Assembly: GCF_004348335.1 (NCBI RefSeq)
Contig: NZ_SMJW01000067.1
Span: 1 to 33,785 of the forward strand
Length of the DNA: 33,785 bases
Origin: Actinomadura bangladeshensis
Lineage (GTDB): Bacteria; Actinomycetota; Actinomycetes; Streptosporangiales; Streptosporangiaceae
Reading direction: 5' to 3'
The notes below the pieces were generated by a model. It saw nothing but the letters and a program-made list of their open reading frames with translations, did no database searches and was not told the origin of the DNA. A program made the position numbers and the translations under genes. This document shows, in pieces, positions 1-8,039 of the stretch (positions are counted from its first letter, which is position 1; every line of letters begins with the position of its first letter).

Positions 1-885
1 GCCCAGCCGACGACGCCGCCGGGCCCGGGGGACCCGCCGAGCGCGCCGTCCAACATCTCCGTCACCCCTGGCGCGGGCACGATGCGGGTCGACTTCCAGC
101 CCTCGCAGGGCGACGGCGTCATCGGGTACGTGCTGAAGGACGTCCCGTCCGGCATGACCGCGAGCCCGTCCGCGGTCCAGGGCGCCGGCCCGTTCACGTT
201 CACCGTGAGCGGCGGGGAGTGCGGGCGCGAGTACCAGTTCCGCGTCGCCGTCCGCTACCGGGACGGACGCGGCCGGACCCGCGAGCAGGTGTCGGCGCCC
301 AGCGACCCGGTGCGGCCGTGCGTGACGCCGGGCGCGCCGACCGGCCTCAAGGCGAAGGCCACCGCGGCCGGGACCGAGGTCGCGTGGAGCCCGCCGCCCG
401 GCGGGGGAGCGGTCACCTACAAGCTCGCCTACAGCGGCCCGGTCAGCGGCTCCGTGTCGGGCACGGCCACGTCCGCGACGCTGAGCGGCGTGTACACGAA
501 CGGCAACTACACCTTCACCCTCACGGCGACCAACGGCGCCGGGACCGGGTCGGCCGCCACCCTGTCCGCCGCGCTCGCCGGGCCCGCGGTGAGCTACCCG
601 GTGGAGCGCAACGGCAACTCCGACGCCTACATCAGGCCGACGGCCGACGCGAACAGCAGCGGCCAACTCCTCGCGACCATGCACGACAACAACGGCGAGA
701 TGGTCGCCGTCCACTGCCAGGAGAAGGGCGCCTACTACCGGCACCCGAACGACGCCAACCTCGCCGGCGACATGTACGCCAAGATCACCTACAAGGGCGC
801 GACCGGCTACGTCATCGGCTACCTGGTCAACACCCCGGGCGACTGGAAGAGCTTCGCCGGGCCGCCCGTCTGGAAGTGCAAGTAG
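1..885 (+). CDS. Fibronectin type III / SH3-like domain protein, 3' part
   Basis: The frame is open from the first base, so the true start lies upstream and only the last 294 codons are visible. A Pro/Thr/Gly-rich linker (about residues 1-17 of the visible part) leads into two fibronectin III-like beta-sandwich repeats (roughly visible residues 15-110 and 113-195), each with the usual Trp/Tyr/Leu core positions. The last 100 residues look like a bacterial SH3-like fold, with repeated YxR, AKITYKG and GYVIGYLV strands. Four cysteines (GECGR, RPCV, VHCQE, WKCK) could pair as disulfides, which suggests an extracytoplasmic location. No catalytic motif is visible, so a binding or structural role is inferred. 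It is convergent with the kinase gene, 33 bases away, whose C-terminus is also FN3-like; a shared surface-sensing role is possible but unproven. Confidence 0.75.
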   Translation, partial: AQPTTPPGPGDPPSAPSNISVTPGAGTMRVDFQPSQGDGVIGYVLKDVPSGMTASPSAVQGAGPFTFTVSGGECGREYQFRVAVRYRDGRGRTREQVSAPSDPVRPCVTPGAPTGLKAKATAAGTEVAWSPPPGGGAVTYKLAYSGPVSGSVSGTATSATLSGVYTNGNYTFTLTATNGAGTGSAATLSAALAGPAVSYPVERNGNSDAYIRPTADANSSGQLLATMHDNNGEMVAVHCQEKGAYYRHPNDANLAGDMYAKITYKGATGYVIGYLVNTPGDWKSFAGPPVWKCK

Positions 886-916
886 GGCGGCCGGCCGGCC
901 CCGCCGGGCGGCCGCC
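886..916. terminator. GC-rich hairpin between convergent genes
   Basis: A 7-bp perfect stem (GGCGGCC at 886-892 with GGCCGCC at 910-916) occupies almost the whole 33-base gap between the FN3/SH3 gene and the kinase gene. There is no U-tract. It could terminate both transcripts; this is inferred from position and symmetry only. Confidence 0.4.
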
Positions 917-918
917 GG

Positions 919-2541
919 TCAGCCGCGCTTCTGCTGCCCGGCCTTGGTGACGCACGTGCGCTCCGACCAGGCCACGTCCGGTGCGCGCCCCTGGTTGAGG
1001 CGCAGCACCGCGCCGACCCGGAAGCAGTAGGCGGTCTTGGGCCGCAGGCCCGGGACGGTCGCCGCGCGCGACCCCGCCGGGACCGTCGTGATCGGCTGCG
1101 ACCCGGCCGGCTGCCGCTGGACGAGCAGCGGAAGCTCCCGCGCGGCGGGCGGCAGCGCCCAGGCGAGCGCGACCGCCCGGCCGGCGTGCCGGGCGGTGAG
1201 CTTGCGCGGGCGCGCCGCCGCGAGCTGCGCGGCCGTCACCGGCTCCGGCTCCGGCGCCGCCGTCTGCGGGGCGGCCGGGGACGGCGGGCCCGCGGCCGGC
1301 TTCCCGTCCGCGCCGTCCTCGGCGCCACCGCCGCCGTTCGCGAGCGCGAGCGCCCCGACGCCGAGCGCGAGCCCGCCCACCAGCGCCACACCGGCCGCGA
1401 CGATCAGCCCCCGGCGCGGCCCGTCCTGCGGCCGGCCGGGCAGCGGCCCGGGCGGGCCCGGCTGCGGCGCGCCCGGCGCGCCGGCGTACGGCACGGGCGG
1501 CGCGGTGTGCGGCGTCGTCGGCCCGGTGTGGGGTGTGGTCGGCCCCGTGTGCGGTGTGGTGGGGCCGGTGTGGGGTGTGGTGGGGCCGGTGGCGCCGTGC
1601 GCGCCGCTCGCGCGCGAGTCGCCGGTCGTCGGCGCCCACTCCGGGACGAGCGGCGGCCCCGGCAGGCCGGGCGCCGGGCCGGGGGTCACGACGCCGCCGC
1701 TGTGGGCCACGTCCGTGGCCGGGAGGCCGAGCTCGGCCTGCGTCCGCTGCAGCGCCCGCGCGAACTCCACGGCGGTGGCGAAGCGCTGCTCGGGCGCCTT
1801 CGCCATCGCGCGCGCGATGACGTCCACGACCTGCGGCGGGACGTCCGGCCGGGGGATCGGCGGCGGCGCCTCGTGCAGGATCCGCAGCATCAGCGGCGCG
1901 ATGCCCTCGCCGGCCGGGCCCTTGAACGCCGGGCGCCCGGCGAGCAGCTGGTACAGCGTCGAGCCGAGCGAGTAGATGTCGGCGCCGACGCCGGGCGGCC
2001 GGCCCTCCAGCACCTCGGGCGCCGCGTGGTGCGGGGTGAACGCCTGGGTGTGCGTGGCGTCGAAGGAGTCGACCAGGCGGGCGATGCCGAAGTCGGCGAG
2101 CGCCGGCTCCCCGTACCGCGACAGCAGCACGTTCTGCGGCTTGACGTCCCGGTGCAGGACGTCGGTCTCGTGGGTGGCGGCGAGCGCGCCCGCCATCTTC
2201 ACCCCGATCCGCAGCACGTCCGCGACCGGCAGCGGCCCCTCCCGGGCGAGCCGGTCGGTGAGCGCGCCGTGCTCGAAGTACTCCATCGCGATGTAGGGGC
2301 GGCCGCCGCGGGTGGTGCCGGTGTCCAGCACGGTCACGATGTTCGGATGCCCCGACAGCCGCCCGGTGATCTTGCATTCGCGCTGGAACCGGCGCATCGC
2401 CGCGGAGTCCACCGTGCCGACCGACAGGACCTTCAGCGCGACCATCCGGTCGAGGCGCTCCTGGTGCGCGCGGTAGACGACGCTGAAGCCGCCCTCGCCG
2501 ACCTGCTCCAGTACCCGGTAGCCCGGGACGTCCTCGCTCAT
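919..2541 (-). CDS. Membrane Ser/Thr protein kinase (PknB type) with TPHT repeats and FN3-like sensor
   Basis: Eukaryotic-type (Hanks) kinase, 540 aa. Visible motifs are the glycine loop GEGGFSVVYRA (residues 15-25), ATP lysine K37 in VALKVL, catalytic loop HRDVKPQN with D132, DFG at 150-152, the APE element at 174-176, and the helix F segment DIYSLGS. Residues 270-375 form a Pro/Thr/Gly linker with four exact GPTTPHT heptads (319-346). One hydrophobic segment (about 378-401) crosses the membrane, and residues 435-535 form an extracellular fibronectin III-like domain instead of PASTA repeats. The ATG at 2541 is chosen over an upstream in-frame start at 2631 because GGAGAGGGG lies about 10 bases before it and the kinase fold begins at residue 7. 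Its substrates are unknown. The gene is divergent from an uncharacterised membrane protein gene at 2858, a candidate partner by position. Confidence 0.93.
   Translation of the reverse strand: MSEDVPGYRVLEQVGEGGFSVVYRAHQERLDRMVALKVLSVGTVDSAAMRRFQRECKITGRLSGHPNIVTVLDTGTTRGGRPYIAMEYFEHGALTDRLAREGPLPVADVLRIGVKMAGALAATHETDVLHRDVKPQNVLLSRYGEPALADFGIARLVDSFDATHTQAFTPHHAAPEVLEGRPPGVGADIYSLGSTLYQLLAGRPAFKGPAGEGIAPLMLRILHEAPPPIPRPDVPPQVVDVIARAMAKAPEQRFATAVEFARALQRTQAELGLPATDVAHSGGVVTPGPAPGLPGPPLVPEWAPTTGDSRASGAHGATGPTTPHTGPTTPHTGPTTPHTGPTTPHTAPPVPYAGAPGAPQPGPPGPLPGRPQDGPRRGLIVAAGVALVGGLALGVGALALANGGGGAEDGADGKPAAGPPSPAAPQTAAPEPEPVTAAQLAAARPRKLTARHAGRAVALAWALPPAARELPLLVQRQPAGSQPITTVPAGSRAATVPGLRPKTAYCFRVGAVLRLNQGRAPDVAWSERTCVTKAGQQKRG
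1504..1587 (-). repeat. 21-bp coding tandem repeat, four copies (GPTTPHT heptads)
   Basis: Four consecutive 21-bp units inside the kinase gene encode GPTTPHT. They lie in the cytoplasmic linker just before the membrane segment. The DNA units differ by a few third-position changes, so copy number may vary between strains. The repeated Thr-Pro pairs are plausible autophosphorylation sites, by analogy with juxtamembrane linkers of other bacterial Hanks kinases (inference). Confidence 0.8.
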
Positions 2542-2733
2542 GGGCCGGGGGCCCCTCTCCGTCGCTCGTCGTGTCCCGGTCGCGGCGGGGGCGCGTGCGT
2601 CCGGCCGCGTCGGTTCGACGGGACGCGGCACGGACGGTTCCCGGGGAGGTCAACAGCCTAGTACGGGGACGAATCCGGCGCGGCTCCTCGCGTGAAGACC
2701 CGGCGGCGCCCGCCTTCGGTGCTCCCCGCAATC

Positions 2734-2753
2734 GGAAATGGGATGACATTTCC
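2734..2753. promoter_or_regulatory. Operator-like inverted repeat in divergent intergenic region
   Basis: The 316-base gap 2542-2857 separates the kinase from the plus-strand membrane protein gene and holds both promoters. Within an unusually AT-rich patch lies a perfect inverted repeat, GGAAATG-6-CATTTCC, followed by the 8-bp palindrome GATTAATC at 2762-2769. The regulator is unknown. I see no small gene with a convincing start in the rest of the gap. Confidence 0.4.
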
Positions 2754-2857
2754 ATCGGGCTGATTAATCGTTGTCCCAATTCCGCGCCGTGCGCCGCCCG
2801 CCGCGCTCTAACCTCGGGTTTCGCGACGAAGGAACGGCCCAGAAGGAGTGGCCCGCC

Positions 2858-4426
2858 GTGACGGAAGATGTCATGACGCAGGCGGAGGCGGAAGCGCCGC
2901 CGACGGAATCGGCTTATGTGGACCTTGTCCGTATGGCGTATTTCGTTCTGCCGGGCAGGGGGAAGCGCGTCTACCGGCTGGCGATCGCCCGCCGGATCGT
3001 GGACGGCGCCGCACGCGGCGCCCGCGACCGCTCCGCGGCCGGGCACGCCCGCCGGCGCACCCGCGTGCTGCGCCGCGCGCTGCGCCCCTCCCGCCGCCTG
3101 CAGATCGGCCTCGGCCCGTGGCTGCGGGCGCTGCCCGCGCGGCTGCCCGACCCCGCGCTCACCGCCGCGCTGTCGCGGCTCGCGCCGCACGTCCGCGCCG
3201 CCTACGTGCTCCTGCACATCGAGGGGCTGCCCCGCTACCGGGTCCGCGACCAGCTGATCGACCTCGGCGTGCGCGACCCGTGGTCGGCGATCCGCGCCGC
3301 CGAGGCCGTCCGGGTGCCGGTGCCGCGCGGCGCCGACCGGTTCGGGCCGGAGACGCTGCGCCCCGTCCGCAACCGGTCGGTGCTGCCGCTCGCGATCGCC
3401 GCCGTCCTCACCGCCGGGCTCGTCGGCGCGCTCGTCGCGACCGAGCACGGCGACGCCCGGGAGGCGTCCGCGCGGGCGCCGCGGCCGGTGTCCGCCGCCC
3501 CGGACGCCTGGACGCGCGGCGCCCGCACCCTCGACGCGTGGCCCGCGCGCGGCGACCTCGCCGCCGACCGGGCGTTCGTCCGGCGCGCCGCGGGCGCCTG
3601 GGCGGACGCGTCCGGCGGCCGCCGCGGCGGCGGCAGCGCCCAGCTCCTGTACGCGGGCCGCCCGGACGGCACGCCGCTCGCCGTCCTGCGCCGCGGCGAC
3701 CGGCTGGCCCGCTACACCCCCGGCCGCCTGGACGTGTTCCCGACCGGCACCGGCCCGTCCGCCCCGATCGCCCTCGGCGGCGGGCGCTACCTCCTCGCCC
3801 CCTGGGACTCCCGGCCCGAGACCTTCGCGGGGGAGCGGCTGGCCGTGTCCGGCGGCGTGACCGCGCCCGTCCGCGCGGGCACCGGCTGCGGGCGCGGCCC
3901 GCTGTTCCACCTCGGCTCCCGGACGGTCGGCGACCTCGGCGGCCCGCGCGCGGCCGTCCTCACCCACCACTCGCCCGCGTGGCGCCCGCGCGCCCAGGAG
4001 CCCGAGCGCCTCGGCAAGGAGGGCCGCACGGTCTGGGACCGGCTGGCCTGCGCGACGCCCCGCCCGGCGCGGCCGGTGGCGGAGGCGATGGCGTTCGACT
4101 TCTGGTCCGGGAAGCTGCCGCACGGCGGCGGGTCCGCCGACTGGGTGTGCACCCGCCTCACCTACGCGGCCGGCGGGAGCACGGGCCAGGCCACGCTGCT
4201 CGGCGCGAAGGCGCGGCCCACGGGCGCCTGCGACCCCGGCCGCCCGGTCAGCGGGACGTGGTGGCGGGCCCCACGGTCGGAGGGTTCCGACCGCTGGTAC
4301 TACCTGGCCGCCGCCGGGCGCGGCCTCGTCCCGCACGCCGACGGCGTCCGCCGCTCGACCACCCGCAAGCGGCTGCTCGTGGCCACCGGGACCCCGCGCA
4401 CGCCGGTCGCCCTGACCGCCCGCTGA
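2858..4426 (+). CDS. Single-pass membrane protein of unknown function
   Basis: 522 aa; I do not recognise a named family. The GTG at 2858 is chosen because AAGGAG lies 10 bases upstream; in-frame starts from 2771 lack a ribosome site. Residues 20-155 are a basic, Arg/Ala-rich helical cytoplasmic region. The piece around 107-150 (RLAPHVRAAYVLLHIEGLP, then DQLIDLGV) is reminiscent of sigma-factor region 4-like helices found in some actinobacterial membrane proteins, but this is weak. One membrane segment spans about 174-194. The C-terminal 320 residues are probably outside; they are Trp/Gly/Arg-rich and have four cysteines that could form two disulfides. The layout of cytoplasmic helices, one membrane pass and an extracellular domain suggests signalling. 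It is divergent from the kinase. Confidence 0.7.
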   Translation: MTEDVMTQAEAEAPPTESAYVDLVRMAYFVLPGRGKRVYRLAIARRIVDGAARGARDRSAAGHARRRTRVLRRALRPSRRLQIGLGPWLRALPARLPDPALTAALSRLAPHVRAAYVLLHIEGLPRYRVRDQLIDLGVRDPWSAIRAAEAVRVPVPRGADRFGPETLRPVRNRSVLPLAIAAVLTAGLVGALVATEHGDAREASARAPRPVSAAPDAWTRGARTLDAWPARGDLAADRAFVRRAAGAWADASGGRRGGGSAQLLYAGRPDGTPLAVLRRGDRLARYTPGRLDVFPTGTGPSAPIALGGGRYLLAPWDSRPETFAGERLAVSGGVTAPVRAGTGCGRGPLFHLGSRTVGDLGGPRAAVLTHHSPAWRPRAQEPERLGKEGRTVWDRLACATPRPARPVAEAMAFDFWSGKLPHGGGSADWVCTRLTYAAGGSTGQATLLGAKARPTGACDPGRPVSGTWWRAPRSEGSDRWYYLAAAGRGLVPHADGVRRSTTRKRLLVATGTPRTPVALTAR

Positions 4427-4503
4427 ACCGAGCCCGAGTCAGCGCGCGCTTACCCGAATGGTGCACACTGGGAGGGCACCGAACGAGATTCAGGGAGTCG
4501 CAG

Positions 4504-5649
4504 ATGGGCAAGGGGCCGCTGTCCGGAGTACGGGTGGTCGAGCTGGCCGGGATCGGACCCGGCCCGGTCGCCGCGATGCTGCTGGCCGACCTCGGCGCCG
4601 ACGTGATCCGCGTCGACCGCGCCTCCGCCGTCCGGGAGGGGCAGGTGACCGGCGGCACCGACTTCAGCAACCGCGGCAAGCGGTCGATCGCCGTCGACCT
4701 GAAGAGCGAGCGGGGCCGCGAGGTCGTCCTGCGCCTGGCCGAGAAGTCCGATGTCCTCATCGAGGGGTTCCGGCCGGGTGTCACCGAGCGCCTCGGCGTC
4801 GGCCCGGACGACTGCCTCGCCCGCAACCCGCGGCTCGTCTACGGCCGGATGACCGGCTGGGGCCAGGAGGGCCCGCTGTCGCACACCGCCGGCCACGACG
4901 TCGGCTACATCGCCGTCACCGGCGCGCTGCACGCCATCGGCCGCGCCGGCGGCCCGCCGCAGGTCCCGATGAACCTGCTCGGCGACTTCGCCGGCGGCAG
5001 CATGTACCTGATCGTCGGCGTGCTGTCCGCCCTGCTGGAGTCCAAGACCAGCGGGCGCGGCCAGGTCGTCGACGCCGCCATCGTGGACGGCACCGCCCAC
5101 CTGTCCACCTTCATCCACGGCTTCCTCGCGGGCGGCATGTGGGAGGACCGCCGCGGCGTCAACATGCTCGACACCGGCGCCCCCTGGTACGACGTCTACG
5201 AGACCTCCGACGGGCGGCACATGGCCGTCGGCGCCATCGAGCCCCAGTTCTACGCCGAGTTCCTGCGCCTCATCGGCCTGGACGACGAGGACCTCCCGCA
5301 TCAGCACGACCGCGCCGGCTGGCCCGTCCTCCGCGAGCGCTTCACGGCCGTCTTCAAGACGCGGACCCGCGACGAGTGGACGGACGTCTTCGTCCCCAGC
5401 GACGCCTGCGTGGCCCCCGTGCTGTCCATGACCGAGGCCGCCGAGCACCCCTACAACACGGCCCGCGACGTCTTCCCCGACCTGGCCGGGCACCGCCAGC
5501 CCGCCCCGGCGCCCCGCTTCTCCCGGACCCCCGGCGAGACCGACGGCGTCCCCGCCCTGCCCGGCGGCCACACCCGCGCCATCCTGGCCGACCTCGGCTT
5601 CGACGACGCCGACACCCTCCTGAAGGAAGGCGCCGTCACCCAGGCCTGA
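4504..5649 (+). CDS. mcr: Alpha-methylacyl-CoA racemase (CaiB/BaiF family III)
   Basis: 381 aa. The enzyme epimerises the 2-methyl centre of (2R)/(2S)-methylacyl-CoA thioesters so that branched fatty acids or sterol side chains can enter beta-oxidation. The start VRVVELAGIGPGPVAAMLL and the order of motifs closely follow the mycobacterial MCR enzyme. The catalytic pair is visible as H131 (GHDVGYI) and D161 (LLGDFAGGSM), with E246 in AVGAIEPQF. Length is normal for the racemase subgroup and shorter than many CoA transferases of the superfamily, which supports the racemase call. The ATG at 4504 follows AGGGAG by 6 bases. It is 77 bases after the preceding gene and probably has its own promoter. 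Lipase and acyl-CoA dehydrogenase genes nearby fit a lipid-degradation neighbourhood. Confidence 0.9.
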   Translation: MGKGPLSGVRVVELAGIGPGPVAAMLLADLGADVIRVDRASAVREGQVTGGTDFSNRGKRSIAVDLKSERGREVVLRLAEKSDVLIEGFRPGVTERLGVGPDDCLARNPRLVYGRMTGWGQEGPLSHTAGHDVGYIAVTGALHAIGRAGGPPQVPMNLLGDFAGGSMYLIVGVLSALLESKTSGRGQVVDAAIVDGTAHLSTFIHGFLAGGMWEDRRGVNMLDTGAPWYDVYETSDGRHMAVGAIEPQFYAEFLRLIGLDDEDLPHQHDRAGWPVLRERFTAVFKTRTRDEWTDVFVPSDACVAPVLSMTEAAEHPYNTARDVFPDLAGHRQPAPAPRFSRTPGETDGVPALPGGHTRAILADLGFDDADTLLKEGAVTQA

Positions 5650-5701
5650 TTCGACGCATTGTGAATCGGCTGACAATTTCTCCCGAGTAACCGGCGGTCG
5701 T

Positions 5702-5768
5702 CCCACAAGACCGGGTCGGAAAGCGGCCGTACGTTGTGGGCACTTCACCCCGATCATCACGGTGATGA
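5702..5768 (+). promoter_or_regulatory. Two inverted repeats upstream of the lipase gene
   Basis: The 189-base gap before the lipase contains CCCACAA (5702-5708) paired with TTGTGGG (5734-5740), and a near-perfect palindrome TCATCAC-G-GTGATGA at 5754-5768. The second is a good operator candidate about 70 bases before the lipase start; the first may be an operator or the terminator of the racemase transcript. No regulator is assigned. Confidence 0.35.
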
Positions 5769-5838
5769 GCGGCCGGGCCCGGCGCCTCGCGCGCGGGTCG
5801 CGGCCTCTTTTCGGCGTGCCCTCACGAGGGAGATGCTC

Positions 5839-6696
5839 ATGCGTTTCAGACGACTCCGGGCCTGGGCGGTCACCGCCGCGGCGGCGGCCGCCGTGCTCGG
5901 CGCGACCGGCATGATCGCGCCCGCCGCGCACGCCGAGACCAGCCCGGACGGCGCGAACGACTGGAACTGCAAGCCGTCGTTCTGGCATCCGCGGCCGGTC
6001 GTGCTCGTGCACGGGACGTTCGAGAACATGGCGTTCAACTGGCAGAAACTCTCCCCGGCGCTGAAGAAGGCCGGATACTGCGTCTACGCCCTCAATTACG
6101 GCGGCCCGCAGGACGGTCCCATTCAGGGGATCTATGACATCGCCGACTCGGCCGGGGAACTGTCGGCGTTCGTCGACAAGGTGCTCGCCTCGACCGGGGC
6201 GACCAAGGTCGACATGGTCGGGCACTCGCAGGGCGGCATGATGCCCCGGTACTACATGAAGTTCCTGGGCGGGGCGGCGAAGGTCAACAAGCTCGTCGGG
6301 CTCGTCCCGTCCAACCACGGCACCAGCCTGGCGGGGCTCGTGCAGCTCGGCAGCCTGCTCGGCATCACCCAGGCGGTGGTGAAGGCCGCGCCGGCCGCGG
6401 GCCAGCAGATCACCGACTCCGACTTCCTGAAGAACCTCAACGCGGGCGGCGACACGGTGCCCGGCCCGGCCTACATCGTCCTCGCCACCAAGTACGACGA
6501 GGTCGTCACGCCCTACACCTCGGCGTTCCTCAACGGCTCGAACGCGCAGAACGTCCTGCTGCAGGACAAGTGCGCGAACGACACCAACGCGCACGTCGGC
6601 ATCGCCTTCGACCCGGTGGCGATCAAGTTCGTGCTGAACTCGCTCGACATCTGGGGCCCCTACTGGCCCATCGACTGCGGCAACCCGCTCGGCTGA
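5839..6696 (+). CDS. Secreted triacylglycerol lipase/esterase (alpha/beta hydrolase)
   Basis: 285 aa, exported. The signal peptide has a basic start (MRFRRLR), a long Ala-rich core and a likely cleavage after AHA (residue 32). The mature protein carries the lipase oxyanion motif VLVHGTF (56-61), nucleophile S130 in GHSQGG, and likely D220 (ATKYDEVVTP) and H252 (NAHVGIAFD). Cysteines 44, 81, 245 and 280 could form two disulfides, as expected outside the cell. Of two neighbouring ATGs, the one at 5839 is chosen because GAGGGAG ends 6 bases before it, whereas it directly abuts the ATG at 5833. The family is the class 2/EstA-like lipases common in Streptomyces and relatives. Substrate chain length cannot be read from sequence. 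Confidence 0.9.
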   Translation: MRFRRLRAWAVTAAAAAAVLGATGMIAPAAHAETSPDGANDWNCKPSFWHPRPVVLVHGTFENMAFNWQKLSPALKKAGYCVYALNYGGPQDGPIQGIYDIADSAGELSAFVDKVLASTGATKVDMVGHSQGGMMPRYYMKFLGGAAKVNKLVGLVPSNHGTSLAGLVQLGSLLGITQAVVKAAPAAGQQITDSDFLKNLNAGGDTVPGPAYIVLATKYDEVVTPYTSAFLNGSNAQNVLLQDKCANDTNAHVGIAFDPVAIKFVLNSLDIWGPYWPIDCGNPLG

Positions 6697-6741
6697 CCCG
6701 CCCGCCGAGCCGCGTCCGTTCCACCAAGGTCCACCGGCCTA

Positions 6742-6815
6742 CGTTGACCTGCGGCGTGTTGTTGTTATGAGCGCCTCGGAAGCAACAACACGCCGCAGAT
6801 CAACGAGGCGGCGGC
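6742..6815. repeat. Long palindromic element, copy 1; probable bidirectional terminator
   Basis: Two 26-base arms starting CGTTGACCTGCGG and ending CCGCAGATCAACG pair with two mismatches around a 12-base loop (6742-6805). The same element is found inverted at 25319-25392. Counting a shared 10-base flank (6806-6815), 72 of 74 bases are identical, loop included apart from two bases. It sits between the convergent lipase and acyl-CoA dehydrogenase genes. The arms carry runs of GTTGTT, unusual in this GC-rich DNA. Confidence 0.85.
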
Positions 6816-6830
6816 CCGTCGACGTTCGCA

Positions 6831-7970
6831 CTAGAGGCCGAGGCGCTTGGCGGCGATCTCGTTCATGATCTCGTTGGTGCCGCCGCCGATGCCGAGGATG
6901 CGGGCGTCGCGGTAGTGGCGCTCCACCTCCGACTCGCGCATGTAGCCCATGCCGCCGTGCAGCTGGACGGCCTCGTGCACGACGTGCTCGCAGGCGAGGA
7001 CGGCGGTGTTCTTGGCGTAGGCGGTCTCGGTGAGCACGTCCTCGCCCGCCGCGTACCGCTCGGCGACCGCCCGGGTGTAGGTGCGGGCCACGTCCGTCCG
7101 CCGCGCCATCTCGGCGATCTTGTGCCGGACGAGCTGCCGGGACGCGAGCGGGCGGCCGAAGGTGTCCCGCTCCCGGACCCAGCCGAGGGTGAGGTCCAGG
7201 CAGCGCTGCGCCGTCGCGTACGCCTGGACCGCGAGGGACAGCCGCTCGGTCACGAAGTTCTGCACGATCTGCAGGAACCCGCTGTTCTCCGCGCCGACCA
7301 GGTTCGCCGCCGGCACGCGGACGTCGCTGAACGACAGCTCCGCCGTGTCGGAGCAGAGCCAGCCCATCTTGCGCAGCGGCTCGGACACCGCGAAGCCCGG
7401 CGCGCCCTTCTCGATGACCAGGAGGGAGATGCCGTCGAAGCCGGGCCCGCCCGTCCGCACCGCCGTGGTGACGAAGTCCGCGCGCACGCCCGAGGTGATG
7501 AACAGCTTGGCGCCGTTGACGACGTAGTGGCCGCCGTCGCGGACGGCGGTGGTGCGGATGCCCGCGACGTCCGAGCCGGTGCCGGGCTCGGTGATGCCGA
7601 GCGCGCCGATCATCTCGCCGGCGAGCACCGGCCGGGCGAACCGGTCGATCAGGGCGTCGTCGCCGGAGGCGATGATGTGCGGCAGCGCGATCCCGTGCGT
7701 GAACAGCGACGCGACGACGCCGCCGGACCCGCCCGACTGGATGATCTCCTCGGCGACGATCAGCGCGTCGAACAGGTCCCCGCCGGACCCGCCGGCCTGC
7801 TCCGGAAACCCGGCGCCGAGCAGCCCCGCCGCGGCCGCCCGCGCGTGCAGGTCACGGGGGAGTTCGCCCGCGTCCTCCCAGTCCGCGAGATGGGGGACGA
7901 TCTCCCGGGCCGTGAAGTCGCGGACGAGCCGGCGCAGCGCGGCGCGCTCGGGGGTGTGCCAGGGACGCAA
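6831..7970 (-). CDS. Acyl-CoA dehydrogenase
   Basis: 379 aa FAD flavoenzyme that makes the 2,3-double bond in acyl-CoA. FAD/substrate motifs are ALGITEPGTGSD (123-134) and FITSG (157-161). The C-terminal helix reads GGGTNEIMNEIAAKRL, so the glutamate used as base in the YEGT-type enzymes is glycine here. E242 in VTERLSLA sits where isovaleryl- and long-chain acyl-CoA dehydrogenases place their base. A branched or long-chain substrate is therefore likely, which fits the nearby methylacyl-CoA racemase (inference). The start is TTG at 7970, preceded by AGGAGG with 4 bases between. A palindrome overlapping a TAGATT -10 box lies just upstream. Confidence 0.9.
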   Translation of the reverse strand: MRPWHTPERAALRRLVRDFTAREIVPHLADWEDAGELPRDLHARAAAAGLLGAGFPEQAGGSGGDLFDALIVAEEIIQSGGSGGVVASLFTHGIALPHIIASGDDALIDRFARPVLAGEMIGALGITEPGTGSDVAGIRTTAVRDGGHYVVNGAKLFITSGVRADFVTTAVRTGGPGFDGISLLVIEKGAPGFAVSEPLRKMGWLCSDTAELSFSDVRVPAANLVGAENSGFLQIVQNFVTERLSLAVQAYATAQRCLDLTLGWVRERDTFGRPLASRQLVRHKIAEMARRTDVARTYTRAVAERYAAGEDVLTETAYAKNTAVLACEHVVHEAVQLHGGMGYMRESEVERHYRDARILGIGGGTNEIMNEIAAKRLGL

Positions 7971-7993
7971 CGCGCCTCCTCGATGTCAGAACC

Positions 7994-8007
7994 AGATTCG
8001 GAATCTA
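7994..8007 (-). promoter_or_regulatory. Operator palindrome on the acyl-CoA dehydrogenase promoter
   Basis: AGATTC-G-GAATCT at 7994-8006 is a perfect 6-bp inverted repeat. Read on the minus strand, it overlaps a TAGATT -10 box (8007-8002), so a bound repressor would block transcription. A TetR/FadR-type regulator is likely, but none is adjacent. Confidence 0.5.
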
Positions 8008-8039
8008 ACAGCAGGCAGGCGCGCGGCCGAGCGAGGGGC

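Noticed and set aside
1504..1587. Tandem repeat considered as a CRISPR or non-coding satellite
   Set aside because: The 21-bp units are in frame and encode a regular heptad in the kinase linker. There are no spacers.
827..4336. A minus-strand open frame of about 1170 codons spanning three genes
   Set aside because: It is out of frame with the kinase it overlaps and antisense to the membrane protein gene. It has Arg/Ala/Gly-rich composition and no ribosome site.
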